Positions 7,576 through 15,913 of a DNA stretch of 64,000 nt are shown in pieces. The stretch is taken from assembly GCF_027627475.1 (NCBI RefSeq), contig NZ_CP115484.1:3766001-3830000 (forward strand), read 5' to 3'. Source of the stretch: Paenibacillus sp. SYP-B4298 (GTDB lineage Bacteria > Bacillota > Bacilli > Paenibacillales > Paenibacillaceae). A model generated the notes under the pieces. That model was not told where the DNA came from and ran no database searches. It saw only the letters and a program-made list of their open reading frames with translations. Made by a program: the position numbers and the translations under genes. The stretch's first letter is position 1; each line of letters begins with the position of its first letter.

Positions 7576-9672
7576 TTAGAGAGACTTCCACTCGGACAGC
7601 TTGATCAAGCCGCCGATGTCCAATATGAGAGCTACCCGCCCATTGCCCATAATGGTCGCTCCCGCAACACCGCCGATCTTGCCGACGTATGCGCCCAGCG
7701 ATTTGATGACAATATCCTGATTGCCAGCCAATTCATCGACCGCCAGCGCAACCCGTTTGTCCCCGCGACCGATAATGACGACAGGGATATTGCGCATCTC
7801 CCATTCCGGCGCAGGATACCCAAGCGTAGCATCCAGTCTCAATACAGGCAGCACCTGATTGCGGAATTGCAGCACCGGTCTTCCCTGCATCAGATGAAAT
7901 TCGCCCGGCGCGCAGCGAATGATCTCGATGACGTTATTCATAGGCAATATAAATGTTCGGCCAGCCGACCGGACGACCAAGCCCGTAATGATCGCCAGTG
8001 TCAGCGGGATTCGGATGCGGAATATCGTTCCCTTTCCCCGCTCTGTCTCAATATCGATTAAGCCGTTCAACCGCTCGATCTGCGTTCTGACGATATCCAT
8101 ACCGACTCCACGACCAGATACCTCGCTGACTGTCGCCGCCATCGAGAAACCAGGGTGAAAGATCAACGCGATGGCCTGCTTGTCGGACATGACAGCGGCA
8201 TCCTCCTCAGTAATCAGCCCCTTCCGCACAGCCGATGCCGTAATGGCCGCGGCATCGATGCCCGCTCCGTCATCGGCGACTGTAATTAATACCTGGTTAT
8301 CCTCATGCGCTGCGCTGATCACAAGCCGACCAAATGCTGCTTTGCCCGCATGACTTCTCTTCCCTGGAGCCTCGATGCCATGATCGACAGCATTGCGGAT
8401 CAAATGAATGAGCGGATCGCCAATCTCCTCAATCAGTGTCCGGTCCAGCTCTGTCTCCTGTCCTTCAATGATCAGCTCCACTTGCTTCCCCAATGTTTTG
8501 GCCAGATCCCGTACCATGCGAGGGAAGCGATTGAACAGTTGCTCCATCGGCAGCATGCGAATTTTCATGACGCTATCCTGCAGCTCGCTGATGGTCCGGG
8601 TCAGATGATCCGCCAGATCACTCATTGCGCTGACTGCCTCATCTCCCCCGAACTTCTGTTTTAATCGTTTGTCCGCCTCAGCCAGTCCAGTCTGGTCAAT
8701 GACCAGTTCGCCGACGAGATTCATCAAATGCTCCAGCCTATCCACATGGACGCGTATGGTCTGCGACCGATGCTTCTCCGGCATCGCTGGCCCCCCATAG
8801 CCCTCCGGAGCTGCCAACGCCTCAGGTGCTGCCGTACACTCTTGCTCTTGCTCTTGCTCTTGCTCCTTCCCCTGCTCCTCATCCTCTGCCAACCATTCCG
8901 GCATTGTGGCCGCTTTCAGTTCGATCCGTTCAACATCTGTATGCTGCCGCACCCGGCCTGCGAGCTCCTCCGCCGTTCTGCTGCTGGCAAGCAGCCACGT
9001 AAACTCCCGAACCGTGTCGTTCTCCATCTGCTCAGGGTTAAAGTCGGTATGGATGACCGCCTCCTCCGCGCGCAGCTCGACATCGATCAGGCAGGCGCGT
9101 ACAACCTTCATCGGGCAGCTTTCGCTGAGCACAAGTCGCAAAGAGTATACCGTGCGGGAGCCGGCAGCGCTCTGCCGCAGCAGCTCCCGCTCTTGCGGGT
9201 TCAGTTCCATCGTCTCCAGCAGCCCGGAATCTGCCGTGACCACTGGGGTCACGTTAGCCTTGCCCGTGACGCCCTCATCGACGCTGCCAGCAGCTTGCCC
9301 ATAATCACGTAGCCGTTGCACCAGACCTGTAATCTCCCATGACTCCCGGTCATGGGTCTGAATATCGCTCTGCAGTGCCTTGAGCCCATCCAGACAAGCC
9401 AGCAGCAGGTCGGTCAGTGCAGCACTTATCTTCATCTGTCCATTGCGCACCTTATCAAGCAGATGCTCCATCTCATGCGTCAACTGCTTGATGCGCTCAT
9501 ATCCCATGGCGGCGGAGGAGCCCTTCAAGGTATGTGCTGCGCGGAACAATCGGCTGACTCCCTCCGCCGACGTGCCCGACCTTTCAAGCTGAAGCACCTC
9601 CTCCTCAATGCATTGCAATTGCTCCTCCAGCTCCTCCAGATAGACCGCCCGGAATTCCGACATATCATGCAT
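7576..9672 (-). CDS. cheA: Chemotaxis histidine kinase CheA
   Basis: CheA of 698 residues. The P1 phosphotransfer domain has the acceptor H47 in RAAHTLKGSSAAMG. A P2-like region and an acidic Glu/Gln linker come next. Dimerisation (HVDRLEHLMNLVGELVIDQ) and ATPase (IRNAVDHGIEAPGKR, ADDGAGID, SGRGVGMDIVRTQIERLNG) domains follow, with a C-terminal CheW-like domain that couples to receptors. ATG 9672 follows AAGGGAG by eight bases and overlaps the cheW stop, so translation is coupled. The in-frame codons upstream lie inside cheW and are not used. The kinase should phosphorylate the CheB receiver encoded in the same operon. No CheY gene is in the window. Confidence 0.94.
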   Translation of the reverse strand: MHDMSEFRAVYLEELEEQLQCIEEEVLQLERSGTSAEGVSRLFRAAHTLKGSSAAMGYERIKQLTHEMEHLLDKVRNGQMKISAALTDLLLACLDGLKALQSDIQTHDRESWEITGLVQRLRDYGQAAGSVDEGVTGKANVTPVVTADSGLLETMELNPQERELLRQSAAGSRTVYSLRLVLSESCPMKVVRACLIDVELRAEEAVIHTDFNPEQMENDTVREFTWLLASSRTAEELAGRVRQHTDVERIELKAATMPEWLAEDEEQGKEQEQEQEQECTAAPEALAAPEGYGGPAMPEKHRSQTIRVHVDRLEHLMNLVGELVIDQTGLAEADKRLKQKFGGDEAVSAMSDLADHLTRTISELQDSVMKIRMLPMEQLFNRFPRMVRDLAKTLGKQVELIIEGQETELDRTLIEEIGDPLIHLIRNAVDHGIEAPGKRSHAGKAAFGRLVISAAHEDNQVLITVADDGAGIDAAAITASAVRKGLITEEDAAVMSDKQAIALIFHPGFSMAATVSEVSGRGVGMDIVRTQIERLNGLIDIETERGKGTIFRIRIPLTLAIITGLVVRSAGRTFILPMNNVIEIIRCAPGEFHLMQGRPVLQFRNQVLPVLRLDATLGYPAPEWEMRNIPVVIIGRGDKRVALAVDELAGNQDIVIKSLGAYVGKIGGVAGATIMGNGRVALILDIGGLIKLSEWKSL
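8839..8862. repeat. Hexanucleotide repeat inside cheA
   Basis: Four perfect copies of CTCTTG, followed by a degenerate continuation. On the coding strand they give alternating Glu-Gln in the linker between the CheA P2-like and dimerisation domains. Copy changes would keep the frame and only alter linker length. Confidence 0.75.
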
Positions 9673-10111
9673 ACGGCTGGCTCCCTTGCTCCGCAATGAG
9701 TAGCTCATCCAGCTTGAGGATGCCGACCAGCCCTGCATCTGTAACGCCTATTCCTGTAAAGAAAGCGCCGTGGAGGCTGCCCAGCCTCTCTGGCGGCGGC
9801 TGAATATCTGCAAACGAGGTGACCTGCTTGACGTAATCGACCATGATGCCGATCGATTCTTCCTTATGCTTCACAACGACGATACGAACAGCCTTGTCAG
9901 GTACCTTCTCGCCCATATCGAACAAGCTGCGCAGGCTGACAACCGGAACGATGCTTCCCCGCAGATTGATCACCCCAATAATATAGGAACGCCCATGAGG
10001 AATATCTGTAATATGTTGCATACGTATAATCTCATGCACTTCGGCGATCGGAATGGCATAGTACTCATTGCCAATTCCGAACTCTACGTACTGCTCCCGG
10101 TTGGAATTCAT
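9665..10111 (-). CDS. cheW: Chemotaxis coupling protein CheW
   Basis: CheW adaptor of 148 residues linking receptors to CheA. The family features are EYVEFGIGNEYYAIPIAEV-like N-terminal strands (starting MNSNREQYVEFGIGNE), HGRSYIIGVINLRGSIVPVV in the middle, and IGIMVDYVKQVTSF. I placed the start at ATG 10111, where AAGGGGG sits eight bases upstream; the longer open frame has no homology in its first 54 residues. The gene lies between cheB (130 bp upstream) and cheA (8-bp overlap). The C-terminus is longer than the minimal CheW core by a few residues. Confidence 0.93.
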   Translation of the reverse strand: MNSNREQYVEFGIGNEYYAIPIAEVHEIIRMQHITDIPHGRSYIIGVINLRGSIVPVVSLRSLFDMGEKVPDKAVRIVVVKHKEESIGIMVDYVKQVTSFADIQPPPERLGSLHGAFFTGIGVTDAGLVGILKLDELLIAEQGSQPYA

Positions 10112-10241
10112 CCACCGCGCCCCCTTATTGACTTTATTTTTTTGAATTTTCAAATATCTCCAACAATAATAAGCTGCTGTCTGTTCAGATTGGCTGCCCT
10201 GCCATACACTGCGCCTCTCTCTTGTGTTCCCTGACCGTCTG

Positions 10242-11309
10242 TCATTGGCATGCGCGCATGATGGCTCCGGCAATTGCAGGCAGCGGCACGATCTTATCCA
10301 CGTCTCCCGCCTCTATGGCTGCGCGCGGCATTCCGTAGACGACACAGGTATCCTTCGCTTCCGCGATTGTAGTCGCAGCGGCTCCTGACGCCTTCGCCTC
10401 CCCCATTGCTGCTGCGCCGTCCCTGCCCATGCCTGTCAACAATACAAAATGCCGCTTCAGGCTATGCAGTGCCGCCACTGATGCGAACAGCTCATCTACC
10501 GATGGTCGATGCCTGCTGCCATTCTCCCTCTGGTGCAGCCGGATTTTGTAGCCGCCCTGCACCGGAACGACATTCAGATGATAGTCTCCGGGGGCAATGT
10601 AGACGCGGCCGTTCTCTAGCCACTCATCATGCACAGCCTCCGATACATGAAGGGGTGACAACAGATTAAGACGCGCTGCCAGCGAAGCGGTGAAGGATGG
10701 CGGCATATGCTGGGCAATCACTACAGGGTGGCGAAAGGCACCGCCCAGCTCCGACAATATTTTGGTTAGTGCCTGTGGCCCTCCGGTTGAAGCTCCAATC
10801 GCCACAATCTGGCTGACTCCTGCCCGGGTGGGCTGTGGCTTCATCGAATGCTGCCGTTCCTTGGAGAGCTGGCCTGGTTGTCTGAGCAGCGCGGAGCGCA
10901 ATCTGCCCACATCCACTTTGGAGGCGGCTTTGATCGTGTCTTGTATCTCCTGCTGAATCTTGATCAGATCGATCGACAGCGCCCCCGATGGCTTATGTAT
11001 GAAGTCTACGGCACCATATTGCAGTGCCTTAATCGTTTCCATTGCCCCAGACTCGGTTAGCGAACTGAGCATGACCACCGGAACGGGACAGTCGCGCATA
11101 ATCTCCTTCAGCGCGTCTAATCCGCCTAATACAGGCATTTCCACATCCAGTGTTACAACCTGCGGCCTCAGCGCCTTGATTTGCCGAATGGCCTCCATAC
11201 CGTCGGCTGCTGTTCCTACAACCTTCAGGTTTGGATCAGCATCTACAATCTTGGCAATCATCCTGCGCATAAAGCTCGAATCGTCCACTATTAATACTGT
11301 TATCGGCAT
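10242..11309 (-). CDS. cheB: Protein-glutamate methylesterase CheB
   Basis: CheB of 355 residues. The N-terminal receiver domain has the phospho-accepting D55 in VVTLDVEMPV and acidic pocket residues in IVDDSS. The C-terminal methylesterase/deamidase has the catalytic triad S174 (IGASTGGPQA), H201 (AQHMPPSFT) and D297 (LTGMGRDGA). It removes methyl groups from receptors for adaptation. It is the first gene of the leftward set cheB-cheW-cheA-MCP. The partner methyltransferase CheR is absent from the window. GGGGGG lies just before the ATG. Confidence 0.94.
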   Translation of the reverse strand: MPITVLIVDDSSFMRRMIAKIVDADPNLKVVGTAADGMEAIRQIKALRPQVVTLDVEMPVLGGLDALKEIMRDCPVPVVMLSSLTESGAMETIKALQYGAVDFIHKPSGALSIDLIKIQQEIQDTIKAASKVDVGRLRSALLRQPGQLSKERQHSMKPQPTRAGVSQIVAIGASTGGPQALTKILSELGGAFRHPVVIAQHMPPSFTASLAARLNLLSPLHVSEAVHDEWLENGRVYIAPGDYHLNVVPVQGGYKIRLHQRENGSRHRPSVDELFASVAALHSLKRHFVLLTGMGRDGAAAMGEAKASGAAATTIAEAKDTCVVYGMPRAAIEAGDVDKIVPLPAIAGAIMRACQ

Positions 11310-11674
11310 AAGCCCCCCAATAAATTTGATATTTTTTCATCCAATTAAAAAAAGTCGAAATCTGTCGATATAAGTAAAAAAATGCCGATTCTTTTTTCTA
11401 TTAAACGATGGCTAACAAGTTTTGTCAATGACTAACTTCATTGCGTAACAGGGCTATGAGAGCATAGAGCCTGATCGCAAAAAAAAGACATCGCCCTCCC
11501 CCAATTGGGGTCGCGATGCCTCATACGCCTCTATTTATAACCCGCGTCTCCTCTGCTCCTTCTCTCTTCTACTGCGTTGGTTCCTCAGCCGCTTGACATT
11601 CAGACCGTGAAGCATGGGCGGCAGAGGAGCGACAAGGCATGTCCATCCCTGTGGCACTGCATGACTAACACAGC
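11310..11674. other. Intergenic region between malic enzyme and cheB
   Basis: This 365-base stretch is AT-rich next to cheB and presumably holds that operon's promoter, though I cannot place a convincing -35/-10 pair on the leftward strand. It contains the malic enzyme terminator at 11479-11520. No open frame in it is supported. Confidence 0.6.
11479..11520 (-). terminator. Intrinsic terminator of malic enzyme gene
   Basis: On the leftward strand a stem of GGCATCGC and CCCC paired with GGGG and GCGATGTC is followed by eight T. The hairpin lies about 150 bases past the malic enzyme stop and insulates the cheB operon from it. Confidence 0.85.
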
Positions 11675-13078
11675 TTACCGAAAATCGGGCGGTGTCCGTC
11701 TGGACTCTCCTGTCTGAATGGCGGCTTCAATGACCGCTCTTCTCACATTGGCAACGACCTGATCATTGAACAGACTCGGAATAATGTAATGCTCATTCAA
11801 CTCGGCATCGGTTACCACATCGGCGATCGCCCGAGCCGCCGCCAGCTTCATCGGCTCATTGATCATGCGTGCGCGACAATCGAGCGCGCCGCGGAAGATG
11901 CCAGGAAAGACAAGCACGTTATTGATCTGGTTCGGGTAGTCGCTGCGTCCAGTCGCAAACACGCGCACGAGTGGCAGCGCCTCAAGCGGATCAATCTCCG
12001 GCGTTGGATTCGCCATCGCAAATACGATTCGATCTTGCGCCATCGTCTCCACCTCGGCTCCACTCAGTACGCCCCCACGCGATACCCCAATGAACACATC
12101 CGCACCAACGATAACCTCCTTCAGACTGCCGGGCTTGTCCTCCACTTGCGGCTGCTCCGCCAGCCATTGCCACATCGGATGCGTATACGCCCCCCCGCGC
12201 ACGATCGCCCCTTCGCGATCGACGGGGATCAGATGCTGCACGCCTGCAGCAAGCAGCATCTTGCAGATGGACACTCCGGCTGCTCCAATGCCATTGACGA
12301 TCACCCGAATATGGCCAATCGGCTTGCCCACTACCTTGAGTGCATTGAGCAGCCCGGCAAGGACGACAACGGCTGTCCCATGCTGGTCATCATGGAAGAT
12401 CGGAATGTCCAGCTCGGACGATAGCCGCTGCTCGATCTCAAAGCACCGCGGAGAGCTGATGTCCTCCAGATTAATGCCGCCGAAGATCGGGCTGATCGCT
12501 TTAATGGTGCGAATGATCTCCTCGGTATCCTTCGTATCCAGGCAGATCGGGAACGCATCGACATCGGCTAATTGCTTGAACAGCATCGCCTTGCCCTCCA
12601 TAACCGGGGCCGCGGCTGCCGGGCCGATGTCTCCCAGCCCCAGCACGGCTGTACCATCGGTAACCACCGCGACTGTATTGCGCTTGATCGTTAGTGAATA
12701 GGCCTTCTCTGGGCTCTCATGGATAGCGGTACAGACGCGGGCTACGCCAGGGGTGTATACTCGCGAGAGATCATCGCGATTTTTAACCGGCAGCTTGGGC
12801 TTAATGGAGATCTTCCCGCCCAGATGCGCCAGGAAGGTGCGGTCCGATACGTTGACGATCTGCACGCCCTCCAGGCTTTTCAGCGCTTCTACAATTCGGC
12901 TCTCCGCTGCTTCGATTACCTGTACGGTTATATCCCGTACCGATTGCTCCGGCCCTGGACGAATGACGTCAATGGAGACAATATCTCCTCCCGCATTGCT
13001 GATTGCCGTGGCCACATCTCCGAAATTCACATGCCGATGATCCAATTCAAGCCGCAAAATAATGCTGTTGAATGCCAT
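11675..13078 (-). CDS. NAD-dependent malic enzyme with ACT domain
   Basis: Oxidative decarboxylation of malate to pyruvate. Residues 1-75 form an ACT-like regulatory domain (FNSIILRLELDH, then GGDIVSIDVI). The malic enzyme catalytic region follows, with VYTPGVARVC, the metal-site segment IPIFHDDQHGTA, and the cofactor motif VNGIGAAGVSICK. At 467 residues it matches the short bacterial class carrying an ACT domain (MleA/YqkJ type). I prefer ATG 13078 because GGGGGG abuts the ATG at 13084 but is six bases from 13078. An anion permease gene lies upstream on the same strand, so malate uptake and breakdown may be linked, but that is inference. Confidence 0.92.
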   Translation of the reverse strand: MAFNSIILRLELDHRHVNFGDVATAISNAGGDIVSIDVIRPGPEQSVRDITVQVIEAAESRIVEALKSLEGVQIVNVSDRTFLAHLGGKISIKPKLPVKNRDDLSRVYTPGVARVCTAIHESPEKAYSLTIKRNTVAVVTDGTAVLGLGDIGPAAAAPVMEGKAMLFKQLADVDAFPICLDTKDTEEIIRTIKAISPIFGGINLEDISSPRCFEIEQRLSSELDIPIFHDDQHGTAVVVLAGLLNALKVVGKPIGHIRVIVNGIGAAGVSICKMLLAAGVQHLIPVDREGAIVRGGAYTHPMWQWLAEQPQVEDKPGSLKEVIVGADVFIGVSRGGVLSGAEVETMAQDRIVFAMANPTPEIDPLEALPLVRVFATGRSDYPNQINNVLVFPGIFRGALDCRARMINEPMKLAAARAIADVVTDAELNEHYIIPSLFNDQVVANVRRAVIEAAIQTGESRRTPPDFR

Positions 13079-13214
13079 ATTCATCCCCCCGAGTCAGATG
13101 ATAGTGCTGCATGCTATTCTCTCCTATTATAGCAATTTACATTTCCAATATTCCACTCTGCGTCTCAGGGTGTCCAGGCTTCCGACGGCGGCTTCCTCAG
13201 TTGTCAGCCGCCGT

Positions 13215-13259
13215 CGACAGACAGCCCATCGACAGACAGCCCATCGGCAGATAGCCCAT
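13215..13259. repeat. Three 15-bp tandem repeats
   Basis: Two identical units CGACAGACAGCCCAT are followed by one copy with two changes (CGGCAGATAGCCCAT). They directly follow a 10-bp hairpin (GACGGCGGCT / AGCCGCCGTC, 13184-13215) in the gap downstream of the permease gene. Confidence 0.85.
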
Positions 13260-13341
13260 CATCTGCCCGCTGCTTCCATGCGTACTCGCTGCCTATAGCC
13301 TTCTTGCTGAGCGTGCCTCCACGCTAACGCGCTGACGTCTC

Positions 13342-14838
13342 TCACCATAACAGCAAGGCCGCAATCGTGGAGATGATTAGTCCCGTCATCACAGGGATGA
13401 AGTTTCGTCGAGCGAGCTCAATCACCGAAACACCTGCGAAGCCTGCCACAGCCACCAGCGAGGACCAGGCCACCAGTGTACCTCCGCCTGCCCAGATCGC
13501 ACCCATCTGCCCGACCGCTGCCAATGTCTCCGGCTCCAGCCCGACTGTCGACGCTAGCGCGCCAGACAACGAGCCCGTTAGCGGCAGCCCGGAGAAGCCC
13601 GAGCCGTCCAAGCCGGTAATGATGCCGATCAGCAGCATGCAGAATGCAGCCAGATAGCCGCTGGACGGTAGCATATGTTGGATCGAAGCGACCAGATCGA
13701 ACAGGAAGGCCGGCGCGGACAGCCCATCCTTCACCGGAAGAATACTGCCGGAGAAATCCGAGCTGCCGAGGAAGAAGAAGCCTGCGATCGGAATGACCGG
13801 CCCCATCGCGCGGAACGCGAACAGAAACCCTTCGATAATATAGTCGCTAATGCGGTCCAGCGCCTTGCGCGGATTGGAGACGACACAGGAAATGATAAGC
13901 AGCAGCGCCGCCACGCCGCCGATGAAGGCGGCGCCGTCTCCGCCCTCGAAGCTTCCCAGTCCGCTCTCTCCCAGCTTGCTCATTACCATCACTGCCATAA
14001 TGGCCAGCAGCGATAGCGGCACCAGCACGGCGAGCAGCTTCGACCAGCGCATGCGCCAACGGTGGCGCGCCATCTCCTCAGGCGGCAATCCAACGGCAAC
14101 CGCTCCATCATCGACGCCTTCTATCAGCACATGCCGCCTCATCGATTGCGACTCCGAGACAGCGCCCTCCCTCCCATGCGTGGAGGCGGGCAGCGCTGCC
14201 CGCCTGGACTTCAGAGATCGGCAGTATATCATATAAGCCAGCGTGATGGCGACCCCGCCGGTAATGAGCGACAACACCAGCGCCCGGTCGGCGATGACTG
14301 TTGTAGAAGCCCCTGCGGCAACTGCACTTAGCATTGGCGCTACCTGCATAATATAGTCGGAGGACAGCGCCATGCCCTGGCCCGCCAGCGCGATCGCGAC
14401 AGCGGCTGCCATCGGACTAAGCCCGGCCTTGACTGCCGCGGGCAGCAGCAGCGCCCCGACGAGCGGAGCGGCAGGTGTCGGCCAGAAGAACAACGACAAG
14501 ACGTAGGTCACCAGCACCAGCACGATATAAGCCACATGCCCATTGACCATCATCCGTTGAATCGGGATAATCATCCTCCGGTCTGCGCCAATATCACGCA
14601 GGGAAGCCAACAGCGCCGTCATTAAGGCAATAATCAGAAAGATCGTGAATAGCTCCTTGGCCGCCGACAGATTGGACAGGTAGACCGCCTTGAAGCCACT
14701 AATTGCGTCACCCGCATACACCCAGCCGATGATGAAGGTGCCCAGCAAAGTGGGGATGACTACCCCCTTGCGGAAAAACATCACTACAATAACACTTATC
14801 GTAACCAGCGCATACAGCAGATGCGATGCAGTCAACAT
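13342..14838 (-). CDS. Polytopic anion-transporter-like permease
   Basis: Integral membrane protein of 498 residues with about a dozen hydrophobic helices and a hydrophilic central loop (around residues 215-265). The pattern, including two similar halves with re-entrant segments such as FFWPTPAAPLVGALLLPAA and GLDGSGFSGLPLTGSL, resembles ion-transporter-superfamily carriers (C4-dicarboxylate, citrate or Na+/H+ antiporter types). I do not recognise the substrate. It lies 263 bp upstream of malic enzyme on the same strand, so a dicarboxylate is an attractive but unproven guess. The start at ATG 14838 follows GGGGAGG by three bases. A TTG one codon later has better spacing. Confidence 0.8.
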   Translation of the reverse strand: MLTASHLLYALVTISVIVVMFFRKGVVIPTLLGTFIIGWVYAGDAISGFKAVYLSNLSAAKELFTIFLIIALMTALLASLRDIGADRRMIIPIQRMMVNGHVAYIVLVLVTYVLSLFFWPTPAAPLVGALLLPAAVKAGLSPMAAAVAIALAGQGMALSSDYIMQVAPMLSAVAAGASTTVIADRALVLSLITGGVAITLAYMIYCRSLKSRRAALPASTHGREGAVSESQSMRRHVLIEGVDDGAVAVGLPPEEMARHRWRMRWSKLLAVLVPLSLLAIMAVMVMSKLGESGLGSFEGGDGAAFIGGVAALLLIISCVVSNPRKALDRISDYIIEGFLFAFRAMGPVIPIAGFFFLGSSDFSGSILPVKDGLSAPAFLFDLVASIQHMLPSSGYLAAFCMLLIGIITGLDGSGFSGLPLTGSLSGALASTVGLEPETLAAVGQMGAIWAGGGTLVAWSSLVAVAGFAGVSVIELARRNFIPVMTGLIISTIAALLLW

Positions 14839-15054
14839 AGGCCTCCCCCGCTTCCCACTGTACAAGCTCCAGCCTATACAGTCGTGTCCTTATACCCTAT
14901 GCGGAAGATTAGGATATTGATTAGCCCAGACAAGCATATAGTTAGATGTACAAGGTCTAAGCTTCTGGCCGATCCGCTCCAGACCCTTGTATGGGGTGAG
15001 AAGGGCAAGCAACAGGAGCAAGAGAGGACGAGTGGAAAGCGGGGAATCGATAAG

Positions 15055-15816
15055 ATGGACATCCATTACGCACTCATTGGCTGTTTTGTCGGCATGATGG
15101 TTGGCATGACTGGTGTAGGCGGCGCTTCGCTGCTGACGCCATTGCTGATTGCAACCGGGATTCAGCCGACAATGGCCGTCGCAACCGATCTGTTCTACAA
15201 TTCGATTACAAAGCTGTTCGGCAGCATCCAGCATATAAGGCAGCGGACGGTGAATGGACTGCTGGTGCTGCACTTTACTGCTGGCAGTGTGCCGGCTGCC
15301 ATCATCACGATTATGGCGCTCAAATATTATCCGCCGCTGCATGCCTATCAGGACAGAATCATTACCCATGCGCTCGGGGTTATGCTGATCGGCATCTCAT
15401 TGCTGCAGCTCGCCAAGCTGTGGATGACCGACGGACAGCCGAACGCCTGGCAGCAGAAGCCAATCTATCAGAAAAAATGGCTAACCATCGGCATCGGCGC
15501 CACGCTTGGCTGTATCGTCGCTCTCACCTCGATCGGCTCCGGCTCGCTGTTTGCGCTGGCGATGATGATGTTCTATCGGCTCAAGGCCTCCGAGCTGGTC
15601 GGGACAGACATCGTGCATGCGTTCCTGCTCGTCACCGCAGCCGGGCTGATGCACGCCGGGATGGGGCATGTCAACTATGCGCTGACGCTCCAACTGCTAG
15701 TCGGCTCTATTCCCGGCGTCATGCTGGGCAGCAGACTGGCGACGCTCATTCCTGGGAAGCCGCTGCAGACGGCGATGGCGGGCATCATTCTCGTCAGCGG
15801 GCTCAAGCTGCTGTAG
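15055..15816 (+). CDS. Sulfite exporter TauE/SafE family protein
   Basis: Membrane protein of 253 residues with the TauE/SafE signature near the N-terminus (IGCFVGMMVGMTGVGGASLL, and ATDLFYNSITKLFG) and a repeated half (IGATLGCIVALTSIGSGSLF). The family exports sulfite, sulfoacetate or other small organosulfur anions; the substrate here is unknown. The long open frame extends upstream to 14821 without family similarity. ATG 15055 has GGGGAA upstream and begins directly at the first helix, so it is the chosen start. It is divergent from the permease gene and convergent with the phosphoesterase gene. Confidence 0.9.
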   Translation: MDIHYALIGCFVGMMVGMTGVGGASLLTPLLIATGIQPTMAVATDLFYNSITKLFGSIQHIRQRTVNGLLVLHFTAGSVPAAIITIMALKYYPPLHAYQDRIITHALGVMLIGISLLQLAKLWMTDGQPNAWQQKPIYQKKWLTIGIGATLGCIVALTSIGSGSLFALAMMMFYRLKASELVGTDIVHAFLLVTAAGLMHAGMGHVNYALTLQLLVGSIPGVMLGSRLATLIPGKPLQTAMAGIILVSGLKLL

Positions 15817-15913
15817 CCCCTGACAGGCAGAGCCCATGCTGTCTCCCATGCTGATTGACGGCCAAGCTCTTGCCTGTACAGGGAGTAGCTTGATCGCACT
15901 GTGATGGTTGCGG

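Noticed and set aside
11346-11371. Sigma-D-like promoter TAAA-N14-GTCGATAT near cheB
   Set aside because: It points rightward, away from the chemosensory operon and toward no gene, and has one mismatch plus short spacing; probably chance in AT-rich DNA.
14821-15054. N-terminal extension of the TauE-type exporter
   Set aside because: The extra 78 codons show no family similarity and overlap the divergent permease start; ATG 15055 has its own ribosome site.
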